A DNA stretch of 64,000 nt, taken from NCBI RefSeq assembly GCF_000420365.1, contig NZ_ATUU01000002.1:248001-312000 (forward strand). Direction: 5' to 3'. How positions within the stretch are numbered: the stretch's first letter is position 1; the number at the start of each line of letters is the position of its first letter. The stretch is from Weissella halotolerans DSM 20190. Its GTDB lineage: Bacteria > Bacillota > Bacilli > Lactobacillales > Lactobacillaceae. Below the pieces are notes generated by a model. It saw only the letters and a program-made list of their open reading frames with translations, had not been told where the DNA came from and did not search any database. The position numbers and the translations under genes are program-made. Of the stretch, positions 19,257 through 30,337 are shown in pieces.

Positions 19257-19733
19257 TTATCCACGCTCACTTTCAAATCGTAATCGATTTAACAACTGGG
19301 TTAACAAGCGCGTCCGCAAAGCATTTGCTTTTTGAACATTACCAAACGTTAAGGCCTCCGTACTTAACAAGGCCCCAATCAGACTTTGCTCATGCTTTGT
19401 TAACAGACCCTTTTGCATCAAGCAATCTAACACTTCATCAGCCTGGCTAGACGTCGTTAAATCGCCCAAACTTGCAACCATTGCCCTCAGATAGGCATCA
19501 TCGGCCCCGGGCGCCACCTGTTCAATGCGAATATAACCTCGACCTCCGCGTTTGGATTCAACCAAATAGCCTCTTTGTAGAGTAAAACGGGTTTTTATCA
19601 CGTAGTTGATTTGTGACGGTACCACATCAAACTGTTCGGCAATACTAGCCCGTTTAATTTCGATGTGCTTATCCTTGGTCAAAATTGCTTTTAAATACTG
19701 TTCAATGCAATCAGACATGTTATCTGCCGTCAT
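19257..19733 (-). CDS. ctsR: Transcriptional regulator CtsR, class III heat-shock repressor
   Basis: Winged-helix repressor of clp genes. About 158 residues from MTADNMSDCIEQYLKAIL. The glycine-rich wing RGGRGYIRI near residue 62 is the family signature and contacts DNA. The start at 19733 was chosen over the ATG at 19742 because the AAGGAG site directly abuts the earlier ATG (no spacer) but is 9 nt from this one, and the N-terminus then aligns with the usual CtsR start. It forms an operon with clpC. mcsA and mcsB, which accompany ctsR in Bacillus, are absent, as in other lactobacilli. Confidence 0.96.
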   Translation of the reverse strand: MTADNMSDCIEQYLKAILTKDKHIEIKRASIAEQFDVVPSQINYVIKTRFTLQRGYLVESKRGGRGYIRIEQVAPGADDAYLRAMVASLGDLTTSSQADEVLDCLMQKGLLTKHEQSLIGALLSTEALTFGNVQKANALRTRLLTQLLNRLRFESERG

Positions 19734-19745
19734 CTGCCCCATCTC

Positions 19746-19762
19746 CTTGACTATTGTTGACC
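19746..19762 (-). promoter_or_regulatory. CtsR operator, downstream copy
   Basis: Minus strand GGTCAAC-AAT-AGTCAAG, matching the tandem heptad CtsR site (consensus RGTCAAA, 3-nt spacer, RGTCAAA). It lies between the -10 box and the ctsR ribosome binding site. Confidence 0.85.
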
Positions 19763-19765
19763 ATA

Positions 19766-19795
19766 ATTATAAACCGGAGCCCCTTTTAATGTCAA
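19766..19795 (-). promoter_or_regulatory. Promoter of ctsR-clpC
   Basis: Consensus -35 TTGACA at 19795-19790, spacer 18 bp, consensus -10 TATAAT at 19771-19766. A strong sigma-A promoter flanked by two CtsR operators. Confidence 0.9.
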
Positions 19796-19806
19796 TATTA
19801 GTCAAA
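19790..19806 (+). promoter_or_regulatory. CtsR operator, upstream copy over the -35 box
   Basis: Plus strand TGTCAAT-ATT-AGTCAAA, a second tandem heptad site in the opposite orientation. It covers the -35 hexamer of the ctsR promoter. Confidence 0.7.
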
Positions 19807-19824
19807 GCCACTTTAATAGACAAG

Positions 19825-19856
19825 ACAAAAACCATCAAGTAAACTTGATGGTTTTA
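19825..19856 (-). terminator. Terminator of the tRNA operon
   Basis: Minus-strand arms AAAACCATCAAG and CTTGATGGTTTT with a 4-nt loop and a short T tract, just after tRNA-Arg. Confidence 0.85.
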
Positions 19857-19861
19857 CGTAG

Positions 19862-19935
19862 TGCACCTAGCAGGAGTCGAACCTGCAACCTTCTGATTCG
19901 TAGTCAGACACTCTATCCAATTGCGCTATAGGTGC
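19862..19935 (-). tRNA. tRNA-Arg (anticodon ACG)
   Basis: A 74-nt cloverleaf on the minus strand. Acceptor arms GCACCTA and TAGGTGC, discriminator A, anticodon stem CTGA/TCAG with loop CTACGAA. No CCA is encoded. A34 is the substrate of TadA, which is encoded in the same window. Confidence 0.95.
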
Positions 19936-19969
19936 AATATATTAAATTTATGGTTCGCATAAGAACCGA

Positions 19970-20041
19970 AGCGAACGACGGGATTCGAACCCGCGACCCC
20001 CACCATGGCAAGGTGATGTTCTACCACTGAACTACGTTCGC
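19970..20041 (-). tRNA. tRNA-Gly (anticodon GCC)
   Basis: A 72-nt cloverleaf. Acceptor arms GCGAACG and CGTTCGC, discriminator U, anticodon loop TTGCCAT. Confidence 0.95.
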
Positions 20042-20047
20042 ATATGA

Positions 20048-20120
20048 TGCCGACTACTGGATTCGAACCAGCGACCCCTTCATTACTAGTGAAGTGCTCT
20101 GCCAGCTGAGCTAAGTCGGC
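20048..20120 (-). tRNA. tRNA-Thr (anticodon AGT)
   Basis: A 73-nt cloverleaf. Acceptor begins GCCGACT and ends AGTCGGC, discriminator A, anticodon loop CTAGTAA between arms CTTCA and TGAAG. Confidence 0.95.
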
Positions 20121-20147
20121 ATATTCTCAAAATAACATTGAGATATA

Positions 20148-20229
20148 TGCGGATGACAGGAATCGAACCTGCACGCCCGAAGGCACTGGAACCTAAATCC
20201 AGCGCGTCTGCCAGTTCCGCCACATCCGC
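20148..20229 (-). tRNA. tRNA-Leu (anticodon TAG)
   Basis: An 82-nt class II tRNA with a long variable arm (TGCCTTCGGGCGT). Acceptor arms GCGGATG and CATCCGC, discriminator A, anticodon loop TTTAGGT. Confidence 0.95.
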
Positions 20230-20271
20230 AACGCATCATTATGTCGAACTTTCGCTCGAAACAACTTTTAT

Positions 20272-20300
20272 ATAATACCAATTATCAGCTAAGGTGTCAA
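20272..20300 (-). promoter_or_regulatory. Promoter of the tRNA operon Leu-Thr-Gly-Arg
   Basis: Consensus -35 TTGACA at 20300-20295, spacer 17 bp, -10 TATTAT at 20277-20272, about 40 bp before tRNA-Leu. Confidence 0.9.
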
Positions 20301-20409
20301 CCCCTACCTAATTTATTTTTATGAAGAAAAATTAGTAAAAGGATTAACTTTCAGCAACAAGACTAAGTATACTGACTTCATACATAAAAAGCAAGGCCTA
20401 TCAGCAAAG

Positions 20410-20436
20410 AAAAAGCCCGGCAAATAGCCGAGCTAA
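20410..20436 (-). terminator. Terminator of the deoxynucleoside kinase-serS operon
   Basis: Minus-strand arms AGCTCGGC and GCCGGGCT (one wobble) around 5 nt, followed by a T-rich tract. Confidence 0.85.
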
Positions 20437-20441
20437 AATCT

Positions 20442-21740
20442 TTATTTCATAATATTTGAAAGGTTTGCTTCAGGAACAATTTTATCAGCGCCAAAATAAG
20501 GAACTAAAACATCCGGAATTGTCACTGTACCATCAGCATTTTGGTAATTTTCTAAAATTGCGGCAACCGTCCGGCCAACCGCCAAGCCAGATCCATTTAA
20601 CGTATGAACAAACTGCAAGTTGCCTTCTTCATCACGGTATTGAATCCGAGCCCGGCGCGCTTGGAAGGACTCTGTATTTGAAACAGAAGAGATTTCTCGA
20701 TAAGCATCTTGCGCTGGTAACCAAACTTCTAAATCATTTGTCTTTGCCGCTGAGAAGCCCATGTCACCAGTGGATAAGGTAATCACATGATAAGGTAAGC
20801 CTAACTTTTGCAAGAGACTTTCAGCGTTAGCCACCATTTTATCTAACTCCACGTAAGATTGGTCCGGTTTTGCAAACTTAACCATCTCCACCTTGTTAAA
20901 TTGATGCATCCGAATCAATCCTCGCGTATCTCGACCGGCAGCCCCAGCTTCCTGTCGAAAGGCTGGTGTTAAGGCTGTCACTGAGATTGGCAATTCATCA
21001 GCATCAATCACTTCTTCACGATAATAGTTAGTCAATGGTACTTCGGCCGTTGGAATTAAGGTCATTTCATCATGTGCGCCCACCCGGTAAGCATCATTCT
21101 CAAACTTTGGGTATTGGCCTGTTCCAACCATAGCAGCATCTTTGACAAGGTATGGTGGGATAACTTCTACATATCCTTCTTTTTGATGTTCATCCAACAT
21201 GAAATTATAAACTGCGCGTTCAAGCCGTGCACCTTGACCAATATAATAAACAAAGCGGGCTCCCGACACCTTAGCACCCCGTTCAAAGTCTAAAATACCT
21301 AAGTCTTCACCAAGCTCAAAATGGGCCTTGGGTTTAAAATCAAATTGACGAATGGCCCCCCACTTACGCTCCTCACGATTGGCGGCCTCATCTGGTCCAA
21401 CCGGAATAGTTGGATTAGGTATATTAGGCAGGTGTAATAAGCGATTATGCAAAGATGTATCAAGAGCCTTAACTTCCTCATCTAAAGACTTGATTTCCGC
21501 CGCTACAGCTTGCATTTTGGCAATCGTATCAGTGGCATCTTCCTTATTACGCTTTTTCAAACCAATTTCTTCAGACACCTTATTACGATCTGCCTTTAAT
21601 TGCTCAACCTTGACTAACAATGCTCGCCGCTGACTATCATCTGCTACGATAGCCTCAATCACGCCTGGTTCAACGCCACGCGTTGCCAATTGTTTAGAAG
21701 CCAAGTCAGGCTGTGTCCGAATTAACTTAATATCAATCAT
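20442..21740 (-). CDS. serS: Seryl-tRNA synthetase
   Basis: Class II aminoacyl-tRNA synthetase that charges tRNA-Ser. 432 residues: an N-terminal coiled-coil arm (about 25-105) that grips the long variable arm of tRNA-Ser, then the catalytic domain with motif 2 ([21 protein letters not shown]) and motif 3 ([18 protein letters not shown]). It lies 24 bp after the kinase gene. No T-box leader is present in this short gap or before the kinase gene. Confidence 0.98.
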   Translation of the reverse strand: MIDIKLIRTQPDLASKQLATRGVEPGVIEAIVADDSQRRALLVKVEQLKADRNKVSEEIGLKKRNKEDATDTIAKMQAVAAEIKSLDEEVKALDTSLHNRLLHLPNIPNPTIPVGPDEAANREERKWGAIRQFDFKPKAHFELGEDLGILDFERGAKVSGARFVYYIGQGARLERAVYNFMLDEHQKEGYVEVIPPYLVKDAAMVGTGQYPKFENDAYRVGAHDEMTLIPTAEVPLTNYYREEVIDADELPISVTALTPAFRQEAGAAGRDTRGLIRMHQFNKVEMVKFAKPDQSYVELDKMVANAESLLQKLGLPYHVITLSTGDMGFSAAKTNDLEVWLPAQDAYREISSVSNTESFQARRARIQYRDEEGNLQFVHTLNGSGLAVGRTVAAILENYQNADGTVTIPDVLVPYFGADKIVPEANLSNIMK

Positions 21741-21764
21741 TCCATTTCCTCCTTAGGATTAAGG

Positions 21765-22415
21765 TTAAACTAGTAAACCAAGCTGACGTAATTGCTCATC
21801 AACCATCGTTAACACAGCCTTGGCCGCTTTAGGATCTTCTACAAAATCATACTGATCCCCATCGATTTTCAACTTAGGTGAACGGTCATATTGATCAAAC
21901 CAAGCTGCATAACGCTGATTTAACTGTTGGTAATAATCATATAGTGCTGGATCATGATCAATTTGTTCAAAATTTCGACCCCGCTTTTGAATCCGTTTCA
22001 ACATTGTCTCAAAGGAAACCGAAATATAAATTAATAGTCCGGGATTCTTTTGTAAGGCATGTTCAGAATGATCAACTTGTTCCATCATATTATCTAACAG
22101 GTCCGAATAGATGTCAGCTTCCGTCTGGGTGGCCCGTTCCATATCAGCATTTAATTGAAAGAGCAATTGGTCCTCATAAATCGATCGGTCGATAATATTT
22201 AAGGGACTGTCCTGCGCATCATAGATGTTATCTAAACGCTTATTTAGGAAATAATTTTGCAATAAGAACCCGTAGCGCTTTGGATTTTCATAAAACAAGG
22301 GCAAAATCGGATTATCATCCACGGACTCATAAAGGGCCTTGCTCCCTAAGTGATCAGCCAACATCGTCGTAAGGCTGGTCTTGCCTGCACCAATCGTGCC
22401 TGATAATACAATCAT
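21765..22415 (-). CDS. Deoxynucleoside kinase (dGK/dAK family)
   Basis: Phosphorylates deoxynucleosides taken up by the cell, giving dNMPs for salvage. 216 residues with P-loop GTIGAGKT at residues 6-13, the DRSIYED motif near residue 77 and the lid-type RGRNFE segment near residue 140. The family is close to Lactobacillus and Bacillus Dck/Dgk; the exact base preference cannot be read from motifs. It is the first gene of the operon with serS. Confidence 0.92.
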   Translation of the reverse strand: MIVLSGTIGAGKTSLTTMLADHLGSKALYESVDDNPILPLFYENPKRYGFLLQNYFLNKRLDNIYDAQDSPLNIIDRSIYEDQLLFQLNADMERATQTEADIYSDLLDNMMEQVDHSEHALQKNPGLLIYISVSFETMLKRIQKRGRNFEQIDHDPALYDYYQQLNQRYAAWFDQYDRSPKLKIDGDQYDFVEDPKAAKAVLTMVDEQLRQLGLLV

Positions 22416-22450
22416 TAAAGTTCCTGCTTTCTAAATGTTTTCTAGGCTTT

Positions 22451-22479
22451 ATTTTACCAAAAGAATGTCAGCCTGTCAG
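22451..22479 (-). promoter_or_regulatory. Promoter of the deoxynucleoside kinase-serS operon
   Basis: -35 CTGACA at 22479-22474, spacer 17 bp, -10 TAAAAT at 22456-22451. Confidence 0.65.
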
Positions 22480-22501
22480 ACATAACCACTACTTCTTAAA
22501 C

Positions 22502-23272
22502 TTAGTTTTGCCCCGCCTGCTTAATTTGCTGCACATATTCTTCCAATGTTAAGTGATGTTTGGCCATGTAGTGAGCATTTGCTAGTCCAACGTAGCGAAA
22601 ATGCCAACTTTCATAAGCAATGCCAGTCTGTTTTACTGCCGCTGCTGACTTGGGATACCGTAAGACAAAGCCATAGTCAGGCGCATGCCGGATAAGCCAC
22701 TGCTGACCTTTTTCTTGATCAGACTCTGAATCTAAACCATGGGTACGATCCCAATAACTGTCGGTCATAATATCCACAGCTAAACCAGTATGGTGCTCAC
22801 TAGCACCAGGGGTTTGAATATAGGCCCGTGTTTTTTTATAGGCTTCTTTTTCACTGTCACCTTGATTAAGATACTGCTCTTCTTGACGGGCAAACACTTC
22901 TTTTTGATAGGCAATCGACCGATAGCCTGAAACTAAAGTAGCCGGATAACCTACATCACGTGCTGCCTGTAAAAAGGCCATTAGTGGTTTTTGAATCCGT
23001 TGATCAAAAGTCTGACCAGCATAGGTTGCCTTTTGAAAAGACAACTCTTTTTTTAAAGGGTAGTGACTATTTACTAACCGCAGGTCTGGATTATCCAATT
23101 GCGCCGTCTTCGGTAAAGATTCTGCCTTAGACGACTTATAGGCCGCTTCCTGCTTGACTTTGTCCGTTTTCATCTGATCTTGGTTTTGCCTACTTAAACC
23201 AACACCAATCATCACCAACATAAGTAAGACAACTAAACTGACCCAGCCTGCACGTTTGCTATACTGCTTCAT
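22502..23272 (-). CDS. Membrane-anchored D-Ala-D-Ala carboxypeptidase, M15B (VanY-like)
   Basis: A zinc carboxypeptidase that removes the terminal D-Ala of peptidoglycan stem peptides. 256 residues: N-terminal membrane segment at about 8-26, then the M15B catalytic domain with SEHHTGLAVD (zinc ligands His and Asp) near residue 160 and the ESWH motif near residue 223. It follows dacA by 21 bp in the same direction, so two unrelated carboxypeptidases, one metal- and one serine-dependent, share an operon. Vancomycin resistance is not implied: no VanH/VanA/VanX is present. Confidence 0.92.
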   Translation of the reverse strand: MKQYSKRAGWVSLVVLLMLVMIGVGLSRQNQDQMKTDKVKQEAAYKSSKAESLPKTAQLDNPDLRLVNSHYPLKKELSFQKATYAGQTFDQRIQKPLMAFLQAARDVGYPATLVSGYRSIAYQKEVFARQEEQYLNQGDSEKEAYKKTRAYIQTPGASEHHTGLAVDIMTDSYWDRTHGLDSESDQEKGQQWLIRHAPDYGFVLRYPKSAAAVKQTGIAYESWHFRYVGLANAHYMAKHHLTLEEYVQQIKQAGQN

Positions 23273-23293
23273 ACGCTTCCACCTTTCTATCCA

Positions 23294-24538
23294 CTATCCC
23301 AGCCCCAACCTTCGCCAACACAGAACCAACCAATTAGCACGACTAACTGGTTGGCTGGTAACAACGGGTGGCTTAGGCGCCTGATTCTGTAAGAAGTCAG
23401 CATCCTGCTTGTTCTGAAAGACAAGCTCTGCCTGCCCAACCTGGCTAGCCTTTTTAAGTGGTGCTTGCGGTAACTTTGCTTTTGCTGCTGGCTGAATTAA
23501 TTTAAGGGTTGCCTCATTTTCTTCCTGACGGGCTACAAAAACAGTTACCGGTGCGGCTACTTTGACTGGCACTTGCTGATTTTTTGCAGTTAACAGGTTA
23601 AGCGTTGACCGCCCCTTTAATTGTTTTAAAACCACTGTCTTTGTCTGTGCCTGTACCTGATCTAATAGGCTCAGCGTAGTTGAAAAAACAACTTGACGCC
23701 CCTGCTGACCAGTATTTAAGGCCACTGTAATCACTGGTCGCCTTTTCACCTGAGCAATGGTGACCAAGTTCGTCCCATCGTCCGGCGTTTGACCCGTTTT
23801 TAAACCACGAATCTGATAGCGCCGATTACCAACCAATTGATTACTATTTTTTATCGTCTTACTTTGTCCATTCAAATCTGGAATCTGGGCTTGTTTTTGT
23901 GCGGTAATTGAAACTACCTGCGGAAAATCTTGGACTAGATGCTGTGCTACCAGGGCCACTTCACGGGCTGACAACTTATTTTCTGCTTTTGGACTAATCT
24001 TTGAACTTTTAAAAGGGCCTAAGTCGGCTTCTGATAAACCAGCAGCCGAATACCAATGAACCCCTTTAATGCCCCAACTAGTTAAAAGTCGCTCGGCGCG
24101 TCGATTATAGGCTGCTTGGCTAGTAGCTACTAAATTCGCCAAGGTCATGGCAGCACCATTACCCGACGGCAATAAGGCGGCTGTTAGAAGGTCACGAACA
24201 GTATAAGGATGTTCACTCGTCAACGGTACCGTATCTAAATTACCCGTCTGAGTAAAACGGGCAATTTTTTCTGGCACATAAACTGACTGTTCCATCTGCA
24301 GCTTGCCTTGCTTAAGCTGCTGGGCAACTAGATAGACCACCACTAATTTAGATAAAGAGGCAATTGGCAAACGCTCTTCGCCATCCTTATCTGCTAACAC
24401 TTGACCTGTAACTTGATCAACTACTACTGCTGAACGCGTTTGTACCTGCGGCTTTATGACAGCTGCTGAACTCAATATTGGTACCATTCCGATCATGACC
24501 CCCACCAGACCGGTTACCAGTTTGCTCATCCCCTTCAT
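23294..24538 (-). CDS. dacA: Serine-type D-Ala-D-Ala carboxypeptidase (PBP5 family)
   Basis: Penicillin-binding protein that trims stem pentapeptides. 414 residues with a signal peptide (MKGMSKLVTGLVGVMIG, then SSAA). The active-site motifs are SLSK near residue 64, SGN near 124 and KTG near 252. A beta-rich PBP5 C-terminal domain follows, and the last residues (ANWLVLCWRRLGLG) form a short amphipathic membrane anchor rather than a full membrane span. It lies just after the ATP synthase operon and before a VanY-like gene. Confidence 0.95.
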   Translation of the reverse strand: MKGMSKLVTGLVGVMIGMVPILSSAAVIKPQVQTRSAVVVDQVTGQVLADKDGEERLPIASLSKLVVVYLVAQQLKQGKLQMEQSVYVPEKIARFTQTGNLDTVPLTSEHPYTVRDLLTAALLPSGNGAAMTLANLVATSQAAYNRRAERLLTSWGIKGVHWYSAAGLSEADLGPFKSSKISPKAENKLSAREVALVAQHLVQDFPQVVSITAQKQAQIPDLNGQSKTIKNSNQLVGNRRYQIRGLKTGQTPDDGTNLVTIAQVKRRPVITVALNTGQQGRQVVFSTTLSLLDQVQAQTKTVVLKQLKGRSTLNLLTAKNQQVPVKVAAPVTVFVARQEENEATLKLIQPAAKAKLPQAPLKKASQVGQAELVFQNKQDADFLQNQAPKPPVVTSQPVSRANWLVLCWRRLGLG

Positions 24539-24574
24539 TACATTCCCCTTTACTTTTTAAACGTACTGAAATTC

Positions 24575-24580
24575 ATTATA
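24575..24580 (-). promoter_or_regulatory. Extended -10 promoter of dacA
   Basis: TGCTATAAT on the minus strand about 40 bp before the dacA start; no clear -35. Confidence 0.65.
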
Positions 24581-24612
24581 GCAAACCCTATTTTAATTAC
24601 GTATTTGCTCAT

Positions 24613-24640
24613 AAAAAAAGCCCCCAAAGGGAGCTTTTTT
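24613..24640 (-). terminator. Terminator of the ATP synthase operon
   Basis: Minus-strand arms AAAAAGCTCCC and GGGGGCTTTTT around a TTT loop, followed by T. Confidence 0.85.
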
Positions 24641-24641
24641 A

Positions 24642-25061
24642 CTAACGACCAGTAGCCGCATGAATTCGATTCACCGCACGTAAGAGAGCCGCTTGTGCTC
24701 GGTCCTGCTCACGCTTATCATGCGCTTCTTTCAAACGACGCTCAGCACGTTGCCGGGCAGTCTCAGCCCGGTTCACATCGATGTCGGCTGCCTTTTCAGC
24801 TGCATCTGCTACAATCGTTAATTGATTATTCGTAAACTCAACAAAGCCACCGTTAACGGCTAATAACTCTTGATAATCTTCGTCATCATTTTTAACTTTT
24901 ACTTCACTGATCCGCAATGCCGAGACAAAGGGATTGTGATTAGCCATCACACCTGTTTCACCAGAAACAGTATGTAGGACAACCAAGGTTGCTTTGCCGT
25001 AATCAAACACCTTACCAGCAGGCGTCACGACCGCTACCTTAAAATTATGTGCGTCCTCCAT
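24642..25061 (-). CDS. atpC: ATP synthase subunit epsilon
   Basis: Central-stalk and regulatory subunit of F1. 139 residues: N-terminal beta-sandwich (NFKVAVVTPAGKVFDYG) and C-terminal two-helix hairpin rich in Arg and Ala. Last gene of atpBEFHAGDC. Confidence 0.97.
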   Translation of the reverse strand: MEDAHNFKVAVVTPAGKVFDYGKATLVVLHTVSGETGVMANHNPFVSALRISEVKVKNDDEDYQELLAVNGGFVEFTNNQLTIVADAAEKAADIDVNRAETARQRAERRLKEAHDKREQDRAQAALLRAVNRIHAATGR

Positions 25062-25080
25062 GATCAGCCCTCACTTTCCA

Positions 25081-26493
<1,413 letters not shown>

Positions 26494-26513
26494 CTATATT
26501 TGGCTGTCTGCCA

Positions 26514-27401
26514 CTAATCTTCCAGGGCAGCCATACCACCTGTAATTTCTGTTATTTCAGTCGTAATAGCACTTTGTCGTGCACGATTAAACTCAAGTCT
26601 GAGCTTATTAATCACTTCTTCAGCATTATCAGAAGCCGCTGACATGGAAGTGACCGAAGCCGCATGTTCAGCCGTTTTGGCATCCAAGATAGAGCCGTAA
26701 ATTAAGCTTTGTGCATACTGAGGCAATACGACTTCCAAGACATCTTCTGGTGATGGTTCAAAATCATACTCTGGTGGTACCGTATCGGGATTTTCTTCCT
26801 TAGCTTCCAAATCATCTGTGGTCACGGGCAACATCTTTACTACCCGAACTTCATTTGAAATTCGCGAAACAAAGTGTTGATAAGCTACCTCTAGTTCATC
26901 AAACACTTCATTATCATACATAGTCGTTACCATTTTTACGATTCCACGGACTTCATTAAAATCGGGTACATCTGAAACACCGCGATATTCGTAGGCTACA
27001 TTAAAACCACGCTTCTTAAAGAAGTCAGCTCCGTTACCACCAACGGCTAAGATTACTAATTGATCCTTACTTAGTTGGCGTTGTTGAATATCAGCCATGA
27101 CGGCTTTAATCAACGTCGAGTTATAACCACCAACTAGCCCCCGATCAGAAGTTACGACCAAATAACCAATCTTTTTAGCGGCACGTGTTTCTAAGAGCGT
27201 ACCTGACACATCACCTAAATGGGCCTTAGCTAAATGAGCCACCACATTCTGTAAGTAACTAGCATAAACCCGATAACCGTCCCCAGAACGCTGAATCTTA
27301 GCCAATTTTGCAGTAGAGACCATTTTCATCGCATTCGTGATTTGACGCGTACTTTGCGTTGAACTAATCCGTCTTTGGATTCCTTGTAAAGAAGCTGTCA
27401 T
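26514..27401 (-). CDS. atpG: ATP synthase subunit gamma
   Basis: Rotor shaft of F1, 295 residues. Conserved N-terminus ([26 protein letters not shown], read from residue 8) and C-terminus ([24 protein letters not shown]). RBS AAAGGAGG. Sits between atpA and atpD as usual. Confidence 0.98.
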   Translation of the reverse strand: MTASLQGIQRRISSTQSTRQITNAMKMVSTAKLAKIQRSGDGYRVYASYLQNVVAHLAKAHLGDVSGTLLETRAAKKIGYLVVTSDRGLVGGYNSTLIKAVMADIQQRQLSKDQLVILAVGGNGADFFKKRGFNVAYEYRGVSDVPDFNEVRGIVKMVTTMYDNEVFDELEVAYQHFVSRISNEVRVVKMLPVTTDDLEAKEENPDTVPPEYDFEPSPEDVLEVVLPQYAQSLIYGSILDAKTAEHAASVTSMSAASDNAEEVINKLRLEFNRARQSAITTEITEITGGMAALED

Positions 27402-27417
27402 TTCTGCCCTCCTTTAC

Positions 27418-28932
27418 TCATTTCTTCGCTGTTGGAACAAACGTCGTCTTAAATGCCTCAATGGCTTCATTTAACTGATCAGCATCAGGCAGGGCCTTAG
27501 TTTCAACAATCGTTGCCAACAAGTCGGCATGTGATGAGTGCATCGCTGTTAACAGTTCTGTTTCAAAACGTTGAATATCCTCTACCGCCACATCATCTAA
27601 GTAACCATGCGTCAGTGAGTATAATGACACAACTTGATCTTCAACTGCCAAAGGATGATGCAATGGTTGCTTCAACAATTCAACAGTCCGACGACCACGG
27701 GCCAACTTAGCTTGGGTGGCTTCATCCAAGTCAGAGCCAAACTGGGCAAAGGATTCTAGTTCATGGAACGAAGCCAAATCCAAACGCAAGGTTCCTGAAA
27801 CCTTCTTCATGGCCTTAATTTGCGCATCACCACCAACACGCGAAACAGATGTTCCAGCATCAATGGCTGGTCGAATGCCGGCATAAAACTCGTCAGCATC
27901 TAGGAAAATTTGACCATCGGTAATCGAAATAACGTTGGTTGGAATATAAGCTGATACATCACCCGCTTGGGTCTCAATAATCGGCAGCGCCGTCATTGAT
28001 CCACCACCCAACTTATCAGATAACTTGGCCGCCCGCTCTAGCAATCGTGAATGTAGATAGAAAACGTCACCAGGGTAGGCTTCACGACCAGGCGGACGAC
28101 GTAAGATTAACGACAGCTCACGGTAAGCTGTAGCTTGCTTTGATAGATCATCATAAACAATCAAAACATGCTTGCCATTGTACATGAACTCCTCACCCAT
28201 AGCAGCACCAGCATAAGGCGCTAGGTAGAGCATAGGAGCTGGCTCAGAAGGCCCAGCTGAAATCACGATGGTATAGTCTAAGGCACCATATTTACGTAGT
28301 GTTTCCACTTGGGCACGGACCGTTGAATCCTTTTGCCCAATAGCTACATAAATGGCAATCATATCCTGATCCTTTTGATTCAAGATAGTGTCAATCGCAA
28401 TAGATGTTTTACCAGTCTTACGATCTCCAATGATTAACTCACGTTGTCCGCGACCAATTGGAACTAGGGCATCAACAGCCTTAATTCCAGTTTGCAAAGG
28501 CTCTGAGACAGATTGCCGTTGCATAATTCCAGGTGCTTTTGCTTCTACAGGACGCGTCTTATTCGTATTAATTGGACCTAGGCCATCAATTGGCTGTCCC
28601 AAAGCGTTCACTACACGTCCAATCAGTTCCTCACCAACAGGCACTTCCATGACACGACCGGTACGCGTTACCGTATCACCCTCACGGATGTCATCATAAC
28701 GTCCTAAAATAATAATACCGACGTCATTTGACTCCAAATTTTGCGCCATGCCATAAACGCCACTGTCAAAACGAACCAGCTCGCCCGCCAAAACGTCATT
28801 TAAGCCGTCAACACGTGCGATTCCATCACCAACATAGGTTACGGTTCCAGTTTCTTCTACTTTTAATTCGTCTTGATAGTTAGCTAATTGCTTCTTAATG
28901 AGGGAACTGATTTCTTCAGCTTTAATGCTCAT
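27418..28932 (-). CDS. atpA: ATP synthase subunit alpha
   Basis: Non-catalytic nucleotide-binding subunit of F1, about 504 residues. P-loop GDRKTGKT near residue 169. The arginine finger lies in the SRVGG region ([11 protein letters not shown] type, here [11 protein letters not shown]) near residue 365. Start [14 protein letters not shown] at 28932 was preferred to a GTG two codons earlier because GAGGAAC is 9 nt from the ATG. Confidence 0.98.
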   Translation of the reverse strand: MSIKAEEISSLIKKQLANYQDELKVEETGTVTYVGDGIARVDGLNDVLAGELVRFDSGVYGMAQNLESNDVGIIILGRYDDIREGDTVTRTGRVMEVPVGEELIGRVVNALGQPIDGLGPINTNKTRPVEAKAPGIMQRQSVSEPLQTGIKAVDALVPIGRGQRELIIGDRKTGKTSIAIDTILNQKDQDMIAIYVAIGQKDSTVRAQVETLRKYGALDYTIVISAGPSEPAPMLYLAPYAGAAMGEEFMYNGKHVLIVYDDLSKQATAYRELSLILRRPPGREAYPGDVFYLHSRLLERAAKLSDKLGGGSMTALPIIETQAGDVSAYIPTNVISITDGQIFLDADEFYAGIRPAIDAGTSVSRVGGDAQIKAMKKVSGTLRLDLASFHELESFAQFGSDLDEATQAKLARGRRTVELLKQPLHHPLAVEDQVVSLYSLTHGYLDDVAVEDIQRFETELLTAMHSSHADLLATIVETKALPDADQLNEAIEAFKTTFVPTAKK

Positions 28933-28998
28933 TTCCACAGTTCCTCTTTCTTTAATCTTGTGTTCTTTAGCACGTTGATTTATATCATACGTTGCTTA

Positions 28999-29541
28999 CT
29001 AGCTCAGGATTTTTTGATGAATAGTTGCTAATTTAGTTGCTAAAGACCCATCCAAAACCTGATTACGGGCTTTCACAATCACTCCACCCAAGATATGCTC
29101 ATCAACAACTTGATCCAGGCTAATCGACTTGGCAGCAAATTGCTGCTTTAATTTTTCAGTCAATTTTGTTTCCTGATCAGAAGTTAATGGAATGGCCGTT
29201 GTCACTTCCACTCGTACATGTTGAATAGATTGATCGATCAGCTGTTGATACTGGTCAATAATGACCGGTAACAACGTTATACGCCCATTCGTATAAACCA
29301 AGGCCAATAATCGCTGGACTAAGTCAGTACTTTGACTGCCTAAAGTCTTTAGCAGATTCTGCTTGGCATTCTCAGTAATATTAGGAGCTGTTAAGGCCTT
29401 CATCAAGGTTGGGTCAGTTTGGATAACCATCAACACTGCTTGCAAGTCACTAGCTGTCGTTTCATCAGTGCCTTGCGCATGGGTTAATTCAAATAATGCA
29501 ACTGCATAGCGCTTAGCAACCGCTACTCGATTCATTGCCAT
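28999..29541 (-). CDS. atpH: ATP synthase subunit delta
   Basis: Peripheral stalk-F1 connector, 180 residues with the OSCP fold pattern (AVAKRYAVALFEL at the N-terminus, DEHILGGVIVKARNQVLDGSL at the C-terminus). Its ATG overlaps the atpF stop by one base (TAATG). Confidence 0.97.
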   Translation of the reverse strand: MAMNRVAVAKRYAVALFELTHAQGTDETTASDLQAVLMVIQTDPTLMKALTAPNITENAKQNLLKTLGSQSTDLVQRLLALVYTNGRITLLPVIIDQYQQLIDQSIQHVRVEVTTAIPLTSDQETKLTEKLKQQFAAKSISLDQVVDEHILGGVIVKARNQVLDGSLATKLATIHQKILS

Positions 29542-30059
29542 TATTTGCTCTCTCCCAATCCATCAATATAGGCATCAATTAATGCCTTTTGGTCTGACAA
29601 GTTCAATTCTTTTTGAATAATCTTTTGGGCAATCGTAACCGACAAATCAGCCACATCATTTTTGACCAGCGTCATCGCTTCATTACGATCTTGTTCAATC
29701 TGGGCAGCCGTACGTTCCTTTAAGGCTTTCGAATCCGCTTGAGCATCAGCAATCAACTGTGCACCTTGCTTCTTGCCTGCATCTTTAGCGTCAGAAACAA
29801 TTTGATTAGCCTGCTGTCGGGCCGCAGCTAATTGTTCTTTCCGCGCTGTAGCTAATTGTTCTGCTTGCTCACGTTGCGTTTGTGCCGTATCTAAATCATT
29901 TGCTACCTTTTGCGCACGATCATCCATCATCTTGGTAACTGGACCCCAGGCAAACTTCTTTAGAAGTAGCATGAGGAGTAAAAAGGCAACCAAGACGAAC
30001 AACAAGTTACCCAGAGCCAACCCTTCACTAGCACCCGCTAGAATAAATTGATCTAACAT
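29541..30059 (-). CDS. atpF: ATP synthase subunit b
   Basis: Peripheral stalk, 172 residues: one N-terminal membrane helix at about residues 15-35 and a long charged helix that dimerises as a right-handed coiled coil. Confidence 0.97.
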   Translation of the reverse strand: MLDQFILAGASEGLALGNLLFVLVAFLLLMLLLKKFAWGPVTKMMDDRAQKVANDLDTAQTQREQAEQLATARKEQLAAARQQANQIVSDAKDAGKKQGAQLIADAQADSKALKERTAAQIEQDRNEAMTLVKNDVADLSVTIAQKIIQKELNLSDQKALIDAYIDGLGESK

Positions 30060-30083
30060 AATTAGTTGGCCTCCATGTTTTGC

Positions 30084-30332
<249 letters not shown>

Positions 30333-30337
30333 CTATA

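Noticed and set aside
19862-20229. tRNA cluster as an integration site for a mobile element
   Set aside because: No integrase, no duplicated tRNA 3' end and no change of gene content next to the cluster were seen.
20230-22501. T-box leader before serS or the kinase gene
   Set aside because: The gaps are too short and contain no T-box sequence (GGTGG-type conserved block) or specifier stem.
22502-24538. Possible vancomycin-resistance cluster because of the VanY-like gene
   Set aside because: No VanH, ligase, VanX or two-component system is nearby; the partner is an ordinary DacA. Housekeeping wall trimming is the simpler reading.
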